Shown here: positions 22,984 through 34,141 of the stretch, one piece after another
Position numbering within the stretch: position 1 is the stretch's first letter
Layout of the letters: each line of letters starts with the position of its first letter
DNA from: Arbacia lixula
Lineage: Eukaryota > Echinodermata > Echinoidea > Arbacioida > Arbaciidae
Reading direction: 5' to 3'
NCBI GenBank assembly: GCA_963669155.1
Contig: OZ022597.1
Coordinates: forward strand, 13,300,326 to 13,364,325
DNA: 64,000 nt
The notes under the pieces: generated by a model
What the model was told of the DNA's origin: nothing
The model's input: the letters and a program-made list of their open reading frames with translations, nothing else
Database searches by the model: none
Program-made: the position numbers and the translations under genes

Positions 22984-23029
22984 CAGATAAATGGCGTATT
23001 TAAGACGGTTTGCTATTGGCCAAAACATG
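22978..23029 (-). promoter_or_regulatory. RPL36A core promoter with 5'TOP start
   Basis: A pyrimidine tract CCTTTT (22983-22978), about 26 nt before the ATG, fits the terminal oligopyrimidine start of ribosomal protein mRNAs, which makes translation responsive to mTOR. A CCAAT box lies at 23029-23025 on the same strand, about 43 bp upstream, and an AT-rich TTAAATA at about 23003-22997. The start site itself is inferred. Confidence 0.6.
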
Positions 23030-23113
23030 TACCCTGCACATGAGTCGTGGTTGATGATTGGTTTAATACAGCAGGTGAGAATGTAAGTACGGTAGCCTTA
23101 CTGTATCATTGTA

Positions 23114-23115
<2 letters not shown>

Positions 23116-23163
<48 letters not shown>
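23116..23163. repeat. (AC)n microsatellite
   Basis: About 23 uninterrupted AC units, roughly 130 bp upstream of the RPL36A start. Confidence 0.95.
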
Positions 23164-23164
<1 letters not shown>

Positions 23165-23698
23165 TTAATTTCTCTTGTTTTGATTTATTGGTGTAGTTGT
23201 GTATAATCATTATAATATATTTGTTTTATTTCCGGGTAGAATAATCAAAAGAAAAAATACGATGTGACAAACATTATAAAGAAGAAACATGAAACTAGTG
23301 TTCCCTTTTCTGTTTCTTGTATTATGTTTTCTCTTTGGATCTGACCCCATCTATGTCATTACTTCCTAAAACCGATAGAAAAAGAAGAGAAAAACAAAAA
23401 GAGAAATATCATGAAAGGGAATGGATTTATCAGTAATCCTTCATGGCGTTAAGTTTTTGAATACAAATATTATATTCACACTTTTTTCAAGTGTGTAAGT
23501 CTAACTAATATTATTATCATTCCATTGTTGTAACATCTTTTAAAACGTGCAAATAGCATAAAAGTTGAATTGATTTACTCACATAACTCGAATAAAAAAT
23601 ACAAAAAAAGTAAATAAATGCATACATTCTAAAACAAAAGTCCTTCGTTTTTCCTCAAATATCATTAATTTGTAATAACTTAGATTGCTTCTTTCAAT

Positions 23699-23903
23699 TA
23701 GCCTAAGTACTAGGCTGTGAGGTGCATGGACACAACCCAATCTGTTAACAACTATGTCTGATAACACAGACTATGCCCCAATTCAGCCTCAAGCGAAGCC
23801 AGAGGAGCTATGACGTCATTAAGGCGTAGTCTGTGTTACCAGACATAGTTGTTAACAGACTGGGTTGTGTCCATGCACCTCACAGCCTAGTACCTAGGCT
23901 AGA
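23699..23903. mobile_element. Foldback MITE, family I copy 1
   Basis: Arms start AGCCTAAGTACTAGGCTGTG and mirror CACAGCCTAGTACCTAGGCT. The ~85-bp arms (TGCATGGACACAACCCA, TTGTTAACAGACTGGGTTGT) pair almost perfectly. A second copy is at 45377-45579 in STK33 intron 1. Confidence 0.85.
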
Positions 23904-23954
23904 ATTAGTTTTTTCCTCTTTTTCATGCCAAACCGCCCCAGTTCCCAGGACTTT

Positions 23955-24152
23955 AACAGAAAAAGAGCAATTTATGGAATAATACATCACACAACATAGC
24001 AGAGCAACTCGCACGTGATTGACACAATACAAAAATCACAAATCATTTTCTTTTGTATTTTTTAAATGTAAAGCCTTCACTTATTATGTTGCTTTTAATT
24101 AGTTTTTCTGTCATCAAAACTAATCATACTTCAGGGTGGACTTTCCCTTTTA
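23955..24152 (+). mobile_element. Family B MITE copy 4 (right half)
   Basis: Contains AGAGCAATTTATGGAATAAT, the CAGAGCAACTCGCACGTGA block and the terminus CTTCAGGGTGGACTTTCCCT. The left half is missing. Confidence 0.7.
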
Positions 24153-24625
24153 CTTGATACTTGATTACTTGGTACCATCATCTATTGAACAATTGTATGA
24201 TTGCGATGTCCAACTTAATGTTGTCAAGTTGTCATCTTGTCAGTGTACTGGACTTTATTTTTAGACGACCAGACACAAAATAAATCTTTCATAAAATGGT
24301 AGATACATGTGGGACTTATCAAAGCATGAAAAAAAAAATCGTGCATCTTCGAGTTCGGGTAGAAGGAAATTCTAAATACAAGATTGTTTTCTCCATTCTG
24401 ACCTGATAGGCCTACATGTATGTTATTTGAACCTCAATGATTACCTTAGGTCTGCAAAATAAATTTGTAGTTTTATATGCTATATTTCACATTTAGAAAA
24501 CTTAATAAAGATATTATTGAGACTAATGAAAATTACTACACATTGTATCTAATGTAGTTAATCAAACAGTAGTATTGATAATGTAATCAGGACAACATTG
24601 GCATGAAGTGTAATTTTCATTCAGT

Positions 24626-25194
24626 TTAAAGGGTTACTAAATTAAAAAAGTAAATTCCCACTAATCTATATAAAATTATCCATTAATAACGGATTTCACA
24701 TTCGTTTGCCGCATTATAGTCTCATTTTGACGAAAATTGAAAAAAAAAAAATGCACACCTTCAGTGACGTCAGAAAAGTCAAAATGCCATAAATGCAAAT
24801 GCCAACGGCGTGACTAAAATATTTTATTCACGCCGTTCATACAATACGTCACCAATGGGAACCACAAATCTTGTCCGAGGTTTGTCTGAGTAGCAACAAC
24901 TAATAGATTGCGCATTCAATCCATTGAATCTGAATGACAAGATGCAGGTGAATGCAAAAACGCGTTACTCCGAAGTTAGGGGGAAAGTTGTGAATACATT
25001 ACGAAAATGGTATATTGTTGACTTCCGTACAATCTATGGCATTTTTACTTCCCTGACGTTACTGGAGGCGTGTGTTTTTTCAAATTTTCTTCAAAATTAG
25101 ACTTTATTGCGGTAAACAAATAAGAAATTCGTTTTTAGTGGATAATTTTACAAAGATTAGTGGGAATTTATTTTTCTAATTAGTAATCCTTTAA
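24626..25194. mobile_element. TTAA-flanked MITE, family P
   Basis: TTAA at 24626-24629 and 25191-25194. TIRs of about 50 bp: AAGGGTTACTAAATTAAAAA plus AGTAAATTCCCACTAATCT on the left against AGATTAGTGGGAATTTATTT then AATTAGTAATCCTTT on the right. Single copy in this window, 569 bp, no coding capacity. Confidence 0.8.
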
Positions 25195-25364
25195 CACAGG
25201 AGGTAAATCAGTCAACTTCATGCAAAGTTGATTTCTGCAATTAAATTTCTTATCTTAAAAATGTTAGCTTGGTAATTGCATGCACAAAGAAGAATCATTA
25301 CTATTTGACTTAAATAAAACCTATTGTTTCTTCCAAAGATAATTTTTGGAATACCAAAGATAAT

Positions 25365-25735
25365 ATTTACTCTTTATGTTGTGATACTGCATGTTTGTAA
25401 TAGTTTTCCTTTGTAACCGTTGTAATAATTTTGACCAGCCATATGTTTGTACGACACTTAGATCCATAATCATCCGTCAGATAACATTTACATTTAAAGT
25501 CATTTAGCGATTAGTAACTTGTTAATTCCCCTCTCCTTTTTTTTTTTAATAGATAACGATGATAAATTGAGTATTATCTCTCGTAATCAATGTAAGATAC
25601 TTCGGATTATTTTGATATGATGAATGTATCTAAGTACACGTATTTATTCCTTGTGTTGTGACACTGCATGTTTGTAATAGTTTTCATTTGTGACCGTTGT
25701 AATCATTTTGACCTGCCATCTGTTTGGCACGAAAC
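25365..25735. repeat. Two related ~90-bp blocks, 280 bp apart
   Basis: GCATGTTTGTAATAGTTTTC followed by GTAACCGTTGTAAT / GTGACCGTTGTAAT and ATTTTGACC occurs at about 25388 and 25668. The second is followed by CTTGAACTTGAATAAAGTCA, which may be the 3' end of an old retroposon. Confidence 0.55.
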
Positions 25736-27797
25736 GGTGGACCTGGTCTATGTATGTATGTCTGCCACTCTTGAACTTGAATAAAGTCATGATATAACAA
25801 CAACACAACATTTGTATCTCTGTGAAATTTCGGAATACCCCACCAGCACTTAACCCTTAGTATGCCATACGATCTGATTAGTTCAGTAAATCACTTGTAA
25901 ACAGGTACATGTGACCCGCAAGTGACATGCAAACAATTTTGAAATGGTGTTTTAAAAAAAAAGAGAGGAAAGTCTTAGAAGGGAAATCACCTTTTGAGCC
26001 ACCGTAGTAGATGAACCGATAGCAAATTACGGTTGGATCGATACAACATTTGCTCAGCTCAACTTACGATCTGAAAGGGAGTTGCGAAACTTTATCCCTG
26101 CAATTAAACTGCAAGCAACATTTGTTGGTTCCAAAGAGGAGCAGCTATCTTGAGTGTGTTCCTTCCTTAGAGAATGAGGTATGTTACATATCCTTAAGGG
26201 ATTTTTCATAATCGAATTAAGCTGCGGGCAGATAATTCATCTTGCGAATGTATCTCGGTCGGTGTCGAGTGTCTCCCCTTCGACACTGTACTACTCTCGT
26301 CGTATACCATGCCCTAATTGTACGGCGTATCCCTGGCAGCGCGACGCTACGTTGCTGCATCATGAATGAGTCTGTGCTGTGTCTGACTGTGATTAATGGC
26401 GTGTGGATGAATGGATTTGACTTTGCACTGTCTCTGTCTGTGAATGCGATGCAGTTCAAACGAGTGTGTTGTCGATGAAACGACAATGTTATGTGATCAT
26501 TATTGATGTGCTGCACAAACATAATCCCTGTTGAGCTGGTCATAAATGATGTGGACTAGCTCAGTATTGTACGTGTAACTTTGTATGATGGCATGGATGG
26601 GGTGGCCATTCTCGCCGCACTTATGATTTGAGTAATGAGACGAAAACAAATGCATATTTCGATATACTCTTAATACACTAAATCACACTTACTTACTTTC
26701 ATGCTTTATATTTTCAAAAATCATTTGGCTTAAACACTTACGAATAATTGTATTTTCAGTGCAAAAGTGTTAGCCTGTCAATATTTGTCAACAATAAAGT
26801 TGTGGCCCTTAATTTAAACGCCGCACTGTTTACGTGACTGTAGGATATTGTCAATGGGCTTTTCCTGATCGATTATGCGTTCGATTTTATGGCGACTTGG
26901 TGATTTGAAAAAAGAAAGAAAAAAAGGAAATATGTAGTTTGCTTATTCATGTGATTTATGTTTGAGGTAGACTCTTGATAGAAGAATTCTATTTTCTTTA
27001 AAGCTACCCTAGATGTTTGATGGAACGAGGTCTGAAAAAAAGGGACTGCCATAATAAGAGAGTCTTCATTTCTCTTAACGCGCATGACGTTGTGCCGAAT
27101 CACTCTCCCAAATAACTATGGTAGTATACATTTTTCGAAATATTCCTGGATTCACCTATCATTTTTTTGTTATTTTGTAAAAAAATATTATATGCGCATT
27201 GCATGCAGCCATGCAGCCAGCCCGATGCTCTGCTTCCTTAAATGGCAGTGGTATTGCCCCATGGGGTACTACAATTTTTTCAGGTTTCAGACGACCCACC
27301 CAAAACCTCATTCAAATCTAGCGATTGCTGTCATTTCCTTCAAAGTCAATTTCCAGTTCTATTTTGGGGGATGGATTTATAGTTCTGATACAGTATCTTC
27401 ATCCATTTTCTATGTTTACAACATTTTATTCTTTTGACTTGCAAAAGGGACACTCTGTCTTTAATAAAGTGCAACTAGGAAAACAAAGACCACATCCTAG
27501 CAACTGCACTAGAGGCTCTATCTGAAGAAGGACAGTATCATGAATCTTAATCAAGACATGCTGAGATCACAAGGATGTGTTGTGTACACACTAAAGAAAT
27601 GTTTACTTGGTTGATGATGTGATTTCTTGAATACAAGCATGCATGAAAAGTGTATCATATCAGCATTACATGCACTTTGTACAGTGTTGTCTATTGACAT
27701 GAACACTGACAAAATAATAACAAAGACACGTTCCAGTTCATGTATTTACACATTTACAGTATGTTTGCTACATAATGGCACACTAATCACATTGATG
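25736..27797. other. Intergenic; no gene recognised
   Basis: The segment 26160-26560 is less AT-rich and has overlapping frames on both strands, but none resembles a known protein or has convincing splice sites. The remainder is AT-rich. Confidence 0.45.
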
Positions 27798-28175
27798 TTA
27801 AAGGGAGTATACTGTACGGGGAAGATAAAGCGCCTTCAAAAGGTGATCATGAGCAATCTTCTTGCCAATGGTCTTAAATGAGTGTATTGTCCATTTTAGA
27901 AACTTGCTGAAAGTTATTTGCCCTCAAGTGGTCCACATGTGGAGAATGTAGTGATTATTTTCAAAATTATCAAAATGTTCAGGCCGAACATTTTCAGGAT
28001 TTGTAATCTAATCACTAATTTCTCCACATATCGATCATTTGAGGGCAAATAACTTTCAGCAAGTTTCTAAAATGGACAATACATGTACACTCATTTAAGA
28101 CCATTGGCAAGAAGATTGCTCACGAGCACCTTTTGAAGGCTTTTTTGTCTTCCCAGTACAGTATACTCCCTTTAA
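27798..28175. mobile_element. Foldback MITE, family A copy 2 (complete)
   Basis: TTAA-bounded. Left AAAGGGAGTATACTGTACGG, right CAGTACAGTATACTCCCTTT. The centre is ATGTTCAGGCCGAACATT. At its right end it shares TTAA with the following family B copy. Confidence 0.9.
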
Positions 28176-28371
28176 AGGGAAAGTCTAGACTACCCTGAAG
28201 TTAAGTTGACTTTAATAGAATCAGGGGCATGAGAGAAACCGTATATAAGTGGAGGTTTTATGAATGTCCATCAAAAGATAAGAAAGTTATTTTTTTTTTG
28301 TTTCCTTACATTTTAGTTGCTCTCTCATATACTATTTTTTGTGGATAACATCAATATTCTCTGAAGGATAT

Positions 28372-28900
28372 TTAAAGACAGCCACTCCCTTTTTTCAGAT
28401 CACCACAATACCATCGAAACATTGGCAAAACATATAGAGAAGTGTTAGCAAACGCTATATTCATAATTTGAAACTGATACGTAGTGTAAAATTCAAATAA
28501 TGCACGTAAACAACGTCTGATTAATAGTCTTTACCTCAGGCTCTTAGCAGTTTGTGTTGAAATATCTGCTTTATTGATTAATCTGTTTATTAAATTAGAA
28601 AACGCATTATGAAAAAAAAATGTTCTATAGAAGGAATCATCTCCAAAGTTTGGTAATTACTCATAAAATTATGATTTCACACATGCATAATAACCACATA
28701 GATACTGTAACAAAGACTAATACTTTTTTCGTAGTACGAAAAAAGTCGGTTTGAAATTTAACGGCTGAAATTTTTACAAATACAGAAAGCTTCAACATGC
28801 TATATTCTTAGAAATGTTCTTAAATCACACTTTCTTCAATTTACGATCGTGATAGACGATTTCAAATTTTAAGCTTGCAAAAGGGACTGGCAATCTTTAA
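28372..28900 (+). mobile_element. Family C MITE copy 2, inserted into family B
   Basis: TTAA on both sides; ends AAAGACAGCCACTCCC and GGGACTGGCAATCTTT. It has the same central palindrome ACTTTTTTCGTAGTACGAAA. It splits the surrounding family B element at a TTAA. Confidence 0.85.
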
Positions 28901-29127
28901 CCTGTGCACATCGTTAGACACATGTTGTTACACACAAACCTCTATGGAAAAGATTTATTCCTTAATCAAAAACAGGAAAACAGCAATTTATGGAATCATA
29001 CAACACACAGCATATGGGAGAGCAACTCACAAGTGACATTCCCAAATCAAAACTTTAACAATAACAAATCATAATTGTTTTATGCATTGATTGATTGTTT
29101 GTCAAACCTTCATCAATATGTTGCTTT

Positions 29128-29516
29128 ACACATGAATGTCCGCCACCCATCCATTCAGTTTACATCAGAGGTTGAGTGTGAAGGGAAGATAGCATTCTTA
29201 GACACGATGGTTCACAGGCACGAGAACCACAGGCTCTCCACCTCAGTTTACAGGAAGCCTACCCATACAGACCAGTACATTGTGTTCGACTCTCACCACC
29301 CCACATCGGTGAAGAGAGGGCTGGTGAAGTGTCTTTTTGACAGAGCATTCGCCTCGTGACAAGCCCACAACAGCCAAGCAAAGAAAACCCCTTTAAACCC
29401 CTACTTACTACAATTTTGTGACACACCTGACGAGGTGTTGCAGCGGCGCATGAAATGTCGTGATCTTTTCGATTCCGTTTACCTTACATTACGAGACAAA
29501 GGATTATCAGTAGCTA
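29128..29516 (+). mobile_element. Penelope-like retroelement fragment with 11-bp target duplication
   Basis: Translation in frame with 29135 gives HPSIQFTSEVECEGKIAFLD, then LSTSVYRKPTHTDQYIVFDS, HHPTSVKRGLVKCLFDRA, and a stop at 29357-29359. F.D..V.R......STSVYRKPTHTD.Y..F.SHHP...K.G is the C-terminal palm/thumb region of Penelope-like reverse transcriptases. Only this ~75-residue piece remains. ATGTTGCTTTA flanks the fragment at 29118-29128 and 29516-29526, consistent with a truncated insertion. A hammerhead-like core is visible after the stop: CTGACGA at 29427 and GAAA at 29452. Confidence 0.75.
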
Positions 29517-29639
29517 TGTTGCTTTATTGTTTCTGCTTTAATCAAAACCAACTTACATGTAACTCTGGGGTTGACTTTTATTCAATCCTCTCAATGCCTG
29601 ACAAAACATAGCTTGATGTGATTTGTGTACGTGTACGAT

Positions 29640-29790
29640 TTGTGTACATTTTCGGGGGCTCCTTTTTGAGCACATTGGCCAATTTGGCTACAATTTTACA
29701 TTGTGGTCTATGGGGATTTTGGGGGCTCTTTTACATTTCGGGAGCAAAATCGCCCCGAGCCCCCATGTATTTTTCCCCCTGGTGTACATG
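29640..29790. repeat. Interspersed repeat K, copy 2
   Basis: Same block order as 19780-19985: TTTTCGGGGGCTCC, TGAGCACATTGGCC, GGGGGCTCTTTTACATTT, GAGCAAAATCGCCCCGAGCC. Confidence 0.7.
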
Positions 29791-30473
29791 TACATGTACA
29801 AGTAGAACTTGTGAATGAAATGACACGTGTGTAAAGAGTTAATTTTGGAAGTTGCAGAATCCACTATTCCTCTACGTATTTGCTAAAGAATTATTTGTGA
29901 AGTTTTCATTTACAATATAAATGTTGACCAAGCCTGCAGTTTCTACCAAGCAGTAGACATTTAATCAGCTCTTCCAACAGATCTCATTTCATTTTGAAAT
30001 GTACTGTAAGCCAATAATGTGGTATTAAAGTCTGATTTCTGAATAAGGTATACACTGTAGAAACATCACATGCAGAATCAGAGTACTTTGTGTGTGGCTG
30101 TAGTCTGTGGAGAACAACAATTATTGTTTACGTCTGAAATAAGACCCTTTAGTGACCATACCCCATAGTGGTCCTTTCATACAGCAAGTGCTGTATTGCA
30201 CCAGTAAGCATGCAGTGAGTGGGCTTTGATGAATTATTCCTGCATCAAAAACGTGAGCTATTCCTTGAATTTTGAGAATAGCTGTAGGGTTGTGGTTCCA
30301 ACAGCACAGAAGAGTGTTGTCAGATAATCTTGATTGCACCTCAAGCTGCTGCATGAGTTCATATACCAGCATGGTCGATATGACGATTGGATACAGGTAC
30401 TGTACATGTAGATTCTACGGAGGCATGCGTTCAAGCGCTAGATAGCTAGCATAGCATGTAGTGGACAATTGAG
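29791..30473. other. Intergenic; nothing recognised
   Basis: AT-rich single-copy-looking sequence without supported ORFs or structured repeats. Confidence 0.45.
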
Positions 30474-30893
30474 CATAGGGCGTGTTTATCAACTCTTTTT
30501 TTTGGTAGAATTAAGGTTTCCAAACGCGTTATATTTTTTAAAAACACGTTTAAATGAGTTGATAAACGCAAAGGTGTTTTGATTATGGGGTTTGGAAAGC
30601 TGTTTTGAAACACGCAAATTTGTACGATCCTAAACGCGTTTAAAGAAGCGAGATAAACGCAAAACTGTTTTAAAACGCATTTAAATCGCGTGTTTTCGGT
30701 GACAAGGTCGGTTTTCGACTTGGGCGATCGAGTTGATAAACGCACCTTTTTTTAAAGGTGTTTGAAAGCGCGTTTGGAAATGCGTTCGTAAAGGCCTTTG
30801 GAGCTGATAAACACACCATTTTTTTAAACGCATTTGGAAACGTGTTTGAAAAGGCCTTTGGAAATTTCTGAAAACTTGATAAACACGGCCATA
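30474..30893. mobile_element. TIR element M with internal TGATAAACGC repeats
   Basis: Outer ends GGGCGTGTTTATCAACTC and GAAAACTTGATAAACACGGC are inverted, with CATA on both outer sides. Inside, GTTGATAAACGC or TGATAAACACAC recurs at about 30560, 30730 and 30805, with AAACGCGTTT-type words between. No coding capacity. Confidence 0.6.
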
Positions 30894-31381
30894 GTGATAT
30901 CATGCAAACTCAGTTCGTTTTCTCCCATATGTGCATGTGTAATGTGCATATTGTAGTGGGCGTGGGAGCAGTGTACATGTATGCTTTATAAAGCGCCAAT
31001 GCTGTTTATCACAATCAAAACTGTGATAAAAGCAACTTTCAAAAAATATTGGCAACTCCTTCATTCGTGAAAACATAAGCTTACACAGTACTGGTACAGA
31101 ACTAGAACGGGCCACATACTGGCACACCTGTAGAGGAAGCTAGTATTTGCCCAGCTTGTTTGAGTTCTTGGGTCTATAATACTTGAGGACACTATCTGGG
31201 TGCTGTGGCAACGGATAAAATCTGCTAAAGTGTACACGGCACGACATACCAACTTCTCCTTGTTGTGTAGGTATAATAAGCCTGCAGTGAAAAACTATCG
31301 TTGTTTAAGTATGAGAAAAATATCTAGTCTCCATTCATACATCATTTTCAACTGGTCAGTGCCAGTGATGTACTGCTTGCC
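30894..31381. other. Intergenic; nothing recognised
   Basis: No supported ORF, RNA or repeat apart from scattered TACATGTA words. Confidence 0.4.
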
Positions 31382-31894
31382 TTAAAGGGAAGTTCACCCT
31401 GAAATTGCATGTACATGTATTTTGGTTTCAATAAAAAGAGACAAATGAAAGAAACATATTCGTGAAGGTTTGACGAAAATCTGTCATACATGTACATGTC
31501 GGATAAGAAAGTTATGATCTTTTGAAATTTAAATTTTGTGAGTTCACAAGGGGCTCTCCCATTGTGTACAGAATAATTCATCAATTGCTCTTATTTTTTG
31601 TTTTTGACAATGGACTGCTTTTTTTAATACAGGTGTGTGCGTAAAATATTTTTAATGATGTATGGAATGCACAGGTTAAAGGATTCATTTCTTTTTGAGA
31701 AAATGCACATTTATGAAAAAAAAATACAACATGTAGGAGAGCACCTCGCACGTGACGTCACAAACTCAACACTTTAGAAGATTGTAACTTTCTTGTCCTT
31801 TGACGGATTTTCGTCAAATCATCACTTATATGTTCCTTTCATGTGTCTCCTTTTATGGAATCCAACTTAAATTCAGGGTGAACTATCCCTTTAA
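31382..31894 (+). mobile_element. Family B MITE copy 6 (complete)
   Basis: TTAA at both ends, left AAAGGGAAGTTCACCCTGAA and right TTCAGGGTGAACTATCCCTT. Full length is about 510 bp. Its right TTAA (31891-31894) is also the left TTAA of family A copy 3. Confidence 0.9.
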
Positions 31895-32263
31895 AGGGAG
31901 TATCCTGTACTGGGAAGACATAAAGGCCTTCAAAAGGTGATTGTGAGCAGTCTTCTTGCCAATGGTCTTAAATTCATGTATTGTCCTTTTAAGAAACTTG
32001 CTGAAAGTTATTTGCCCTAAAATTATCCACATTTGGAGTAATTAGTGATTATATCACAAATCCTCAAATTGTTCGGGCCAAACATTTCAAGGATTTGTGA
32101 ATTAATCACTAATTATTCCAAATGTGGATCACATGAGGGAAAATAACTTTCAGCAAGTTTCTAAAATGGACAATACATGAATTTCAGACCATTGGCAAGA
32201 TGATTGCTCACGACCACCTTTTGAAGGCCTTTTTGTCTTCCCAGTACAGTATACTCCCTTTAA
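31891..32263. mobile_element. Foldback MITE, family A copy 3
   Basis: Left AAAGGGAGTATCCTGTACTG, right CAGTACAGTATACTCCCTTT. Complete, joined to the preceding family B element at a shared TTAA. Confidence 0.9.
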
Positions 32264-32502
32264 AGTCTACAAATCCACAACATGCCATCTTATCCTTGTT
32301 ATCCTTGTTGTGTGGGTATAATTAGCCTGTAGCGGGCCACTCTGCAAACAGGCTGAGTGGACTACTGGCAAGGAAGGTGAGGAACTCCCTCAAGAAGGCA
32401 AATAGTCACTTCAGTACAAAGAGGGGTGCTTGATGAGGGATGTTACATAACAATAGCCCAGGCAGCAATCAATACTGAATAGGAAAGAAGGAGGAGCTGG
32501 GG

Positions 32503-32506
<4 letters not shown>

Positions 32507-32546
<40 letters not shown>

Positions 32547-32590
32547 TGTGCGTGTGTGTGTGTGTGTGTGTGCGTGTGGGTGCGTGTGGG
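32507..32590. repeat. (GT)n microsatellite, interrupted
   Basis: About 80 bp of GT with a few TA and GC interruptions. A second short GT tract and poly-G lie at 32761-32800. The Thr-His-rich minus-strand frame is an artefact of this repeat. Confidence 0.95.
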
Positions 32591-32995
32591 TGAGTGACTG
32601 TGTGTGTAATTGCTGTAATTGCTATTAAAAAAAAAAAAAGTATATTTGTTTATTATGATGAAATCCTTTAAGTTTGTTAATTTGTGCAGAAATAGAGGAC
32701 ATTGCTGTATCATGTATAATTTTGAATGGAATTGAATAAAGATTAGTGAAAAAAAAGTATCTGTGTGTCTGTGTGTGTGGTGGGGATGGGGGGGGGGGGG
32801 AGGAATGTGTTCATTGTAGTCATACAAGAATGAACTCCATATTTTGTTTCAAATATTGATACACTGTAGTCGTAATGATTGTGTTGCCAATAATCAATGG
32901 GAGAGGAGGGTAGGAAGGTTTTGGAGGAAGTGTGGGAGATGACAGGTACATGTAGGGTATCTTGCTGTCACTTGAACTTCCATATTTTCAAGGCA

Positions 32996-33516
32996 TTAAA
33001 GATTGTCCGTCCCTTTTGCAAGCTTAAAATTTGAAATCGTCTATCACGATCGTAAATTGAAGAGAGTGTGATTCAAGACCATTTCTAAGAATATAGCATG
33101 TTGAAGCTTTCTGTATATGTAAAAAATTTCAGCCGTTAAATTTCAAACCGACTTTTTTCGTACTACGAAAAAAGTATTCGTCTTTGTTACAGTATCTATG
33201 TGGTTATTATGCGTGTGTGAAATCCTAATTTTATGAGTAACTACCAAATTTTGGAGATGATTCCTTCCATAGAACATTTTTTTTTCATAATGCGTTTTCT
33301 AATTTGATAAACAGATTAATCAATAAAGCAGATATTTCAACACAAACTGCTAAGAGCCTGAGGTAAAGACTATTATTGTTTACGCGCATTATTTGAATTT
33401 TACACTACGTATCAGTTTCAAATTATGAATATAGAGCTTGCTAATACTTCTCTATATGTTTTGCCAATGTTTCGATGGTTTTGTGGTGATCTGAAAAAGG
33501 GACGGGCTGTCTTTAA
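32996..33516 (-). mobile_element. Family C MITE copy 3, inverted orientation
   Basis: TTAA at both ends. Starts AAAGATTGTCCGTCCCTTTT and ends AAAAGGGACGGGCTGTCTTT; the central palindrome ACTTTTTTCGTACTACGAAA is present. Confidence 0.88.
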
Positions 33517-33659
33517 AGACAGGGTGTCCCAATTGAAAAAGTCATGAAACTCGGGTGGGAATCATCAGCCTGCCCTGATGATAGCTTGTATGAAACATTA
33601 TTAAAATAATACACGGATTAATATGTCATTTTGACATGTCAAGTTCCCAGCGAACCTCT

Positions 33660-33836
33660 AAAAACACTGTTCATATTCATTGAAAAAGCCGCAATATTGT
33701 GGTGTTTTGAACAGCTGGACACTTTCCACACCCCTAGCTAGAACAAACATGCGATGGTTACATGTCCCACTTTGCCATATAAATCTTGCAATTACCGAAT
33801 CACATGCCTGAGCATGATGCACGAGGCGCAATATTG
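33660..33836. repeat. Interspersed repeat L, copy 1
   Basis: CGCAATATTGTGGTGTTTTG, CACACCCCTAGCTAGAACAA and the ATGGTTACATG block correspond loosely to 47085-47265 in STK33 intron 2, where they read ATATTGCAATATTTTGG, CACACTCTTAGCAAGAGTAA and ATGGTGACATG. No coding content. Confidence 0.5.
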
Positions 33837-34141
33837 TGGATATTTTGCGGATGCAGTGTATAAGATTCGTTTACCGCAATATTGCGGTATTATTACTAGG
33901 TCTCGATCTGCAAAATAGCTGCAAAATAGGCAGAAAAATGGAGGAAGCAGATACCACATTACTTGAGTGATTCCCGCTCATATACGCATGGATATTTTGC
34001 GGATGCAGTGTATAAGATTCGTTTACCGCAATATTGCGGTATTATTACTAGGTCTTGATCTGCAAAATAGCTGCAAAATAGGCGGAAAAAAGGAGGAAGC
34101 AGATGCCACATTACTTGAGTGATTCCCGCTCATATACGCAG
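33837..34141. repeat. 152-bp direct tandem duplication with a 16-bp perfect palindrome
   Basis: The unit starting TGGATATTTTGCGGATGCAG at 33837 repeats at 33989 and ends CATATACGCA. Only a few differences separate the two copies. Each has ACCGCAATATTGCGGT, a perfect 16-bp palindrome. Confidence 0.9.

Larger units (their letters stand above)
28172..29575 (+). mobile_element. Family B MITE copy 5, interrupted by two insertions
   Basis: Left part 28172-28371 (AAAGGGAAAGTCTAGACTAC), middle part 28901-29128 (TGTTACACACAAACCTC, CATATGGGAGAGCAACTCAC), and right end 29517-29575 (CTTTATTGTTTCTGCTTTAA through GGGGTTGACTTTTATTCAA). The gaps are filled by family C copy 2 and by a Penelope-like fragment. 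Confidence 0.75.

Noticed and set aside
26160..26560. Overlapping frames on both strands in a less AT-rich segment
   Set aside because: No similarity recognised, no splice sites, and frames on both strands are of equal quality.
32411..32827. Thr/His-repeat minus-strand frame of 138 residues
   Set aside because: A (GT)n microsatellite read as THTHTH; no protein-like sequence outside it.
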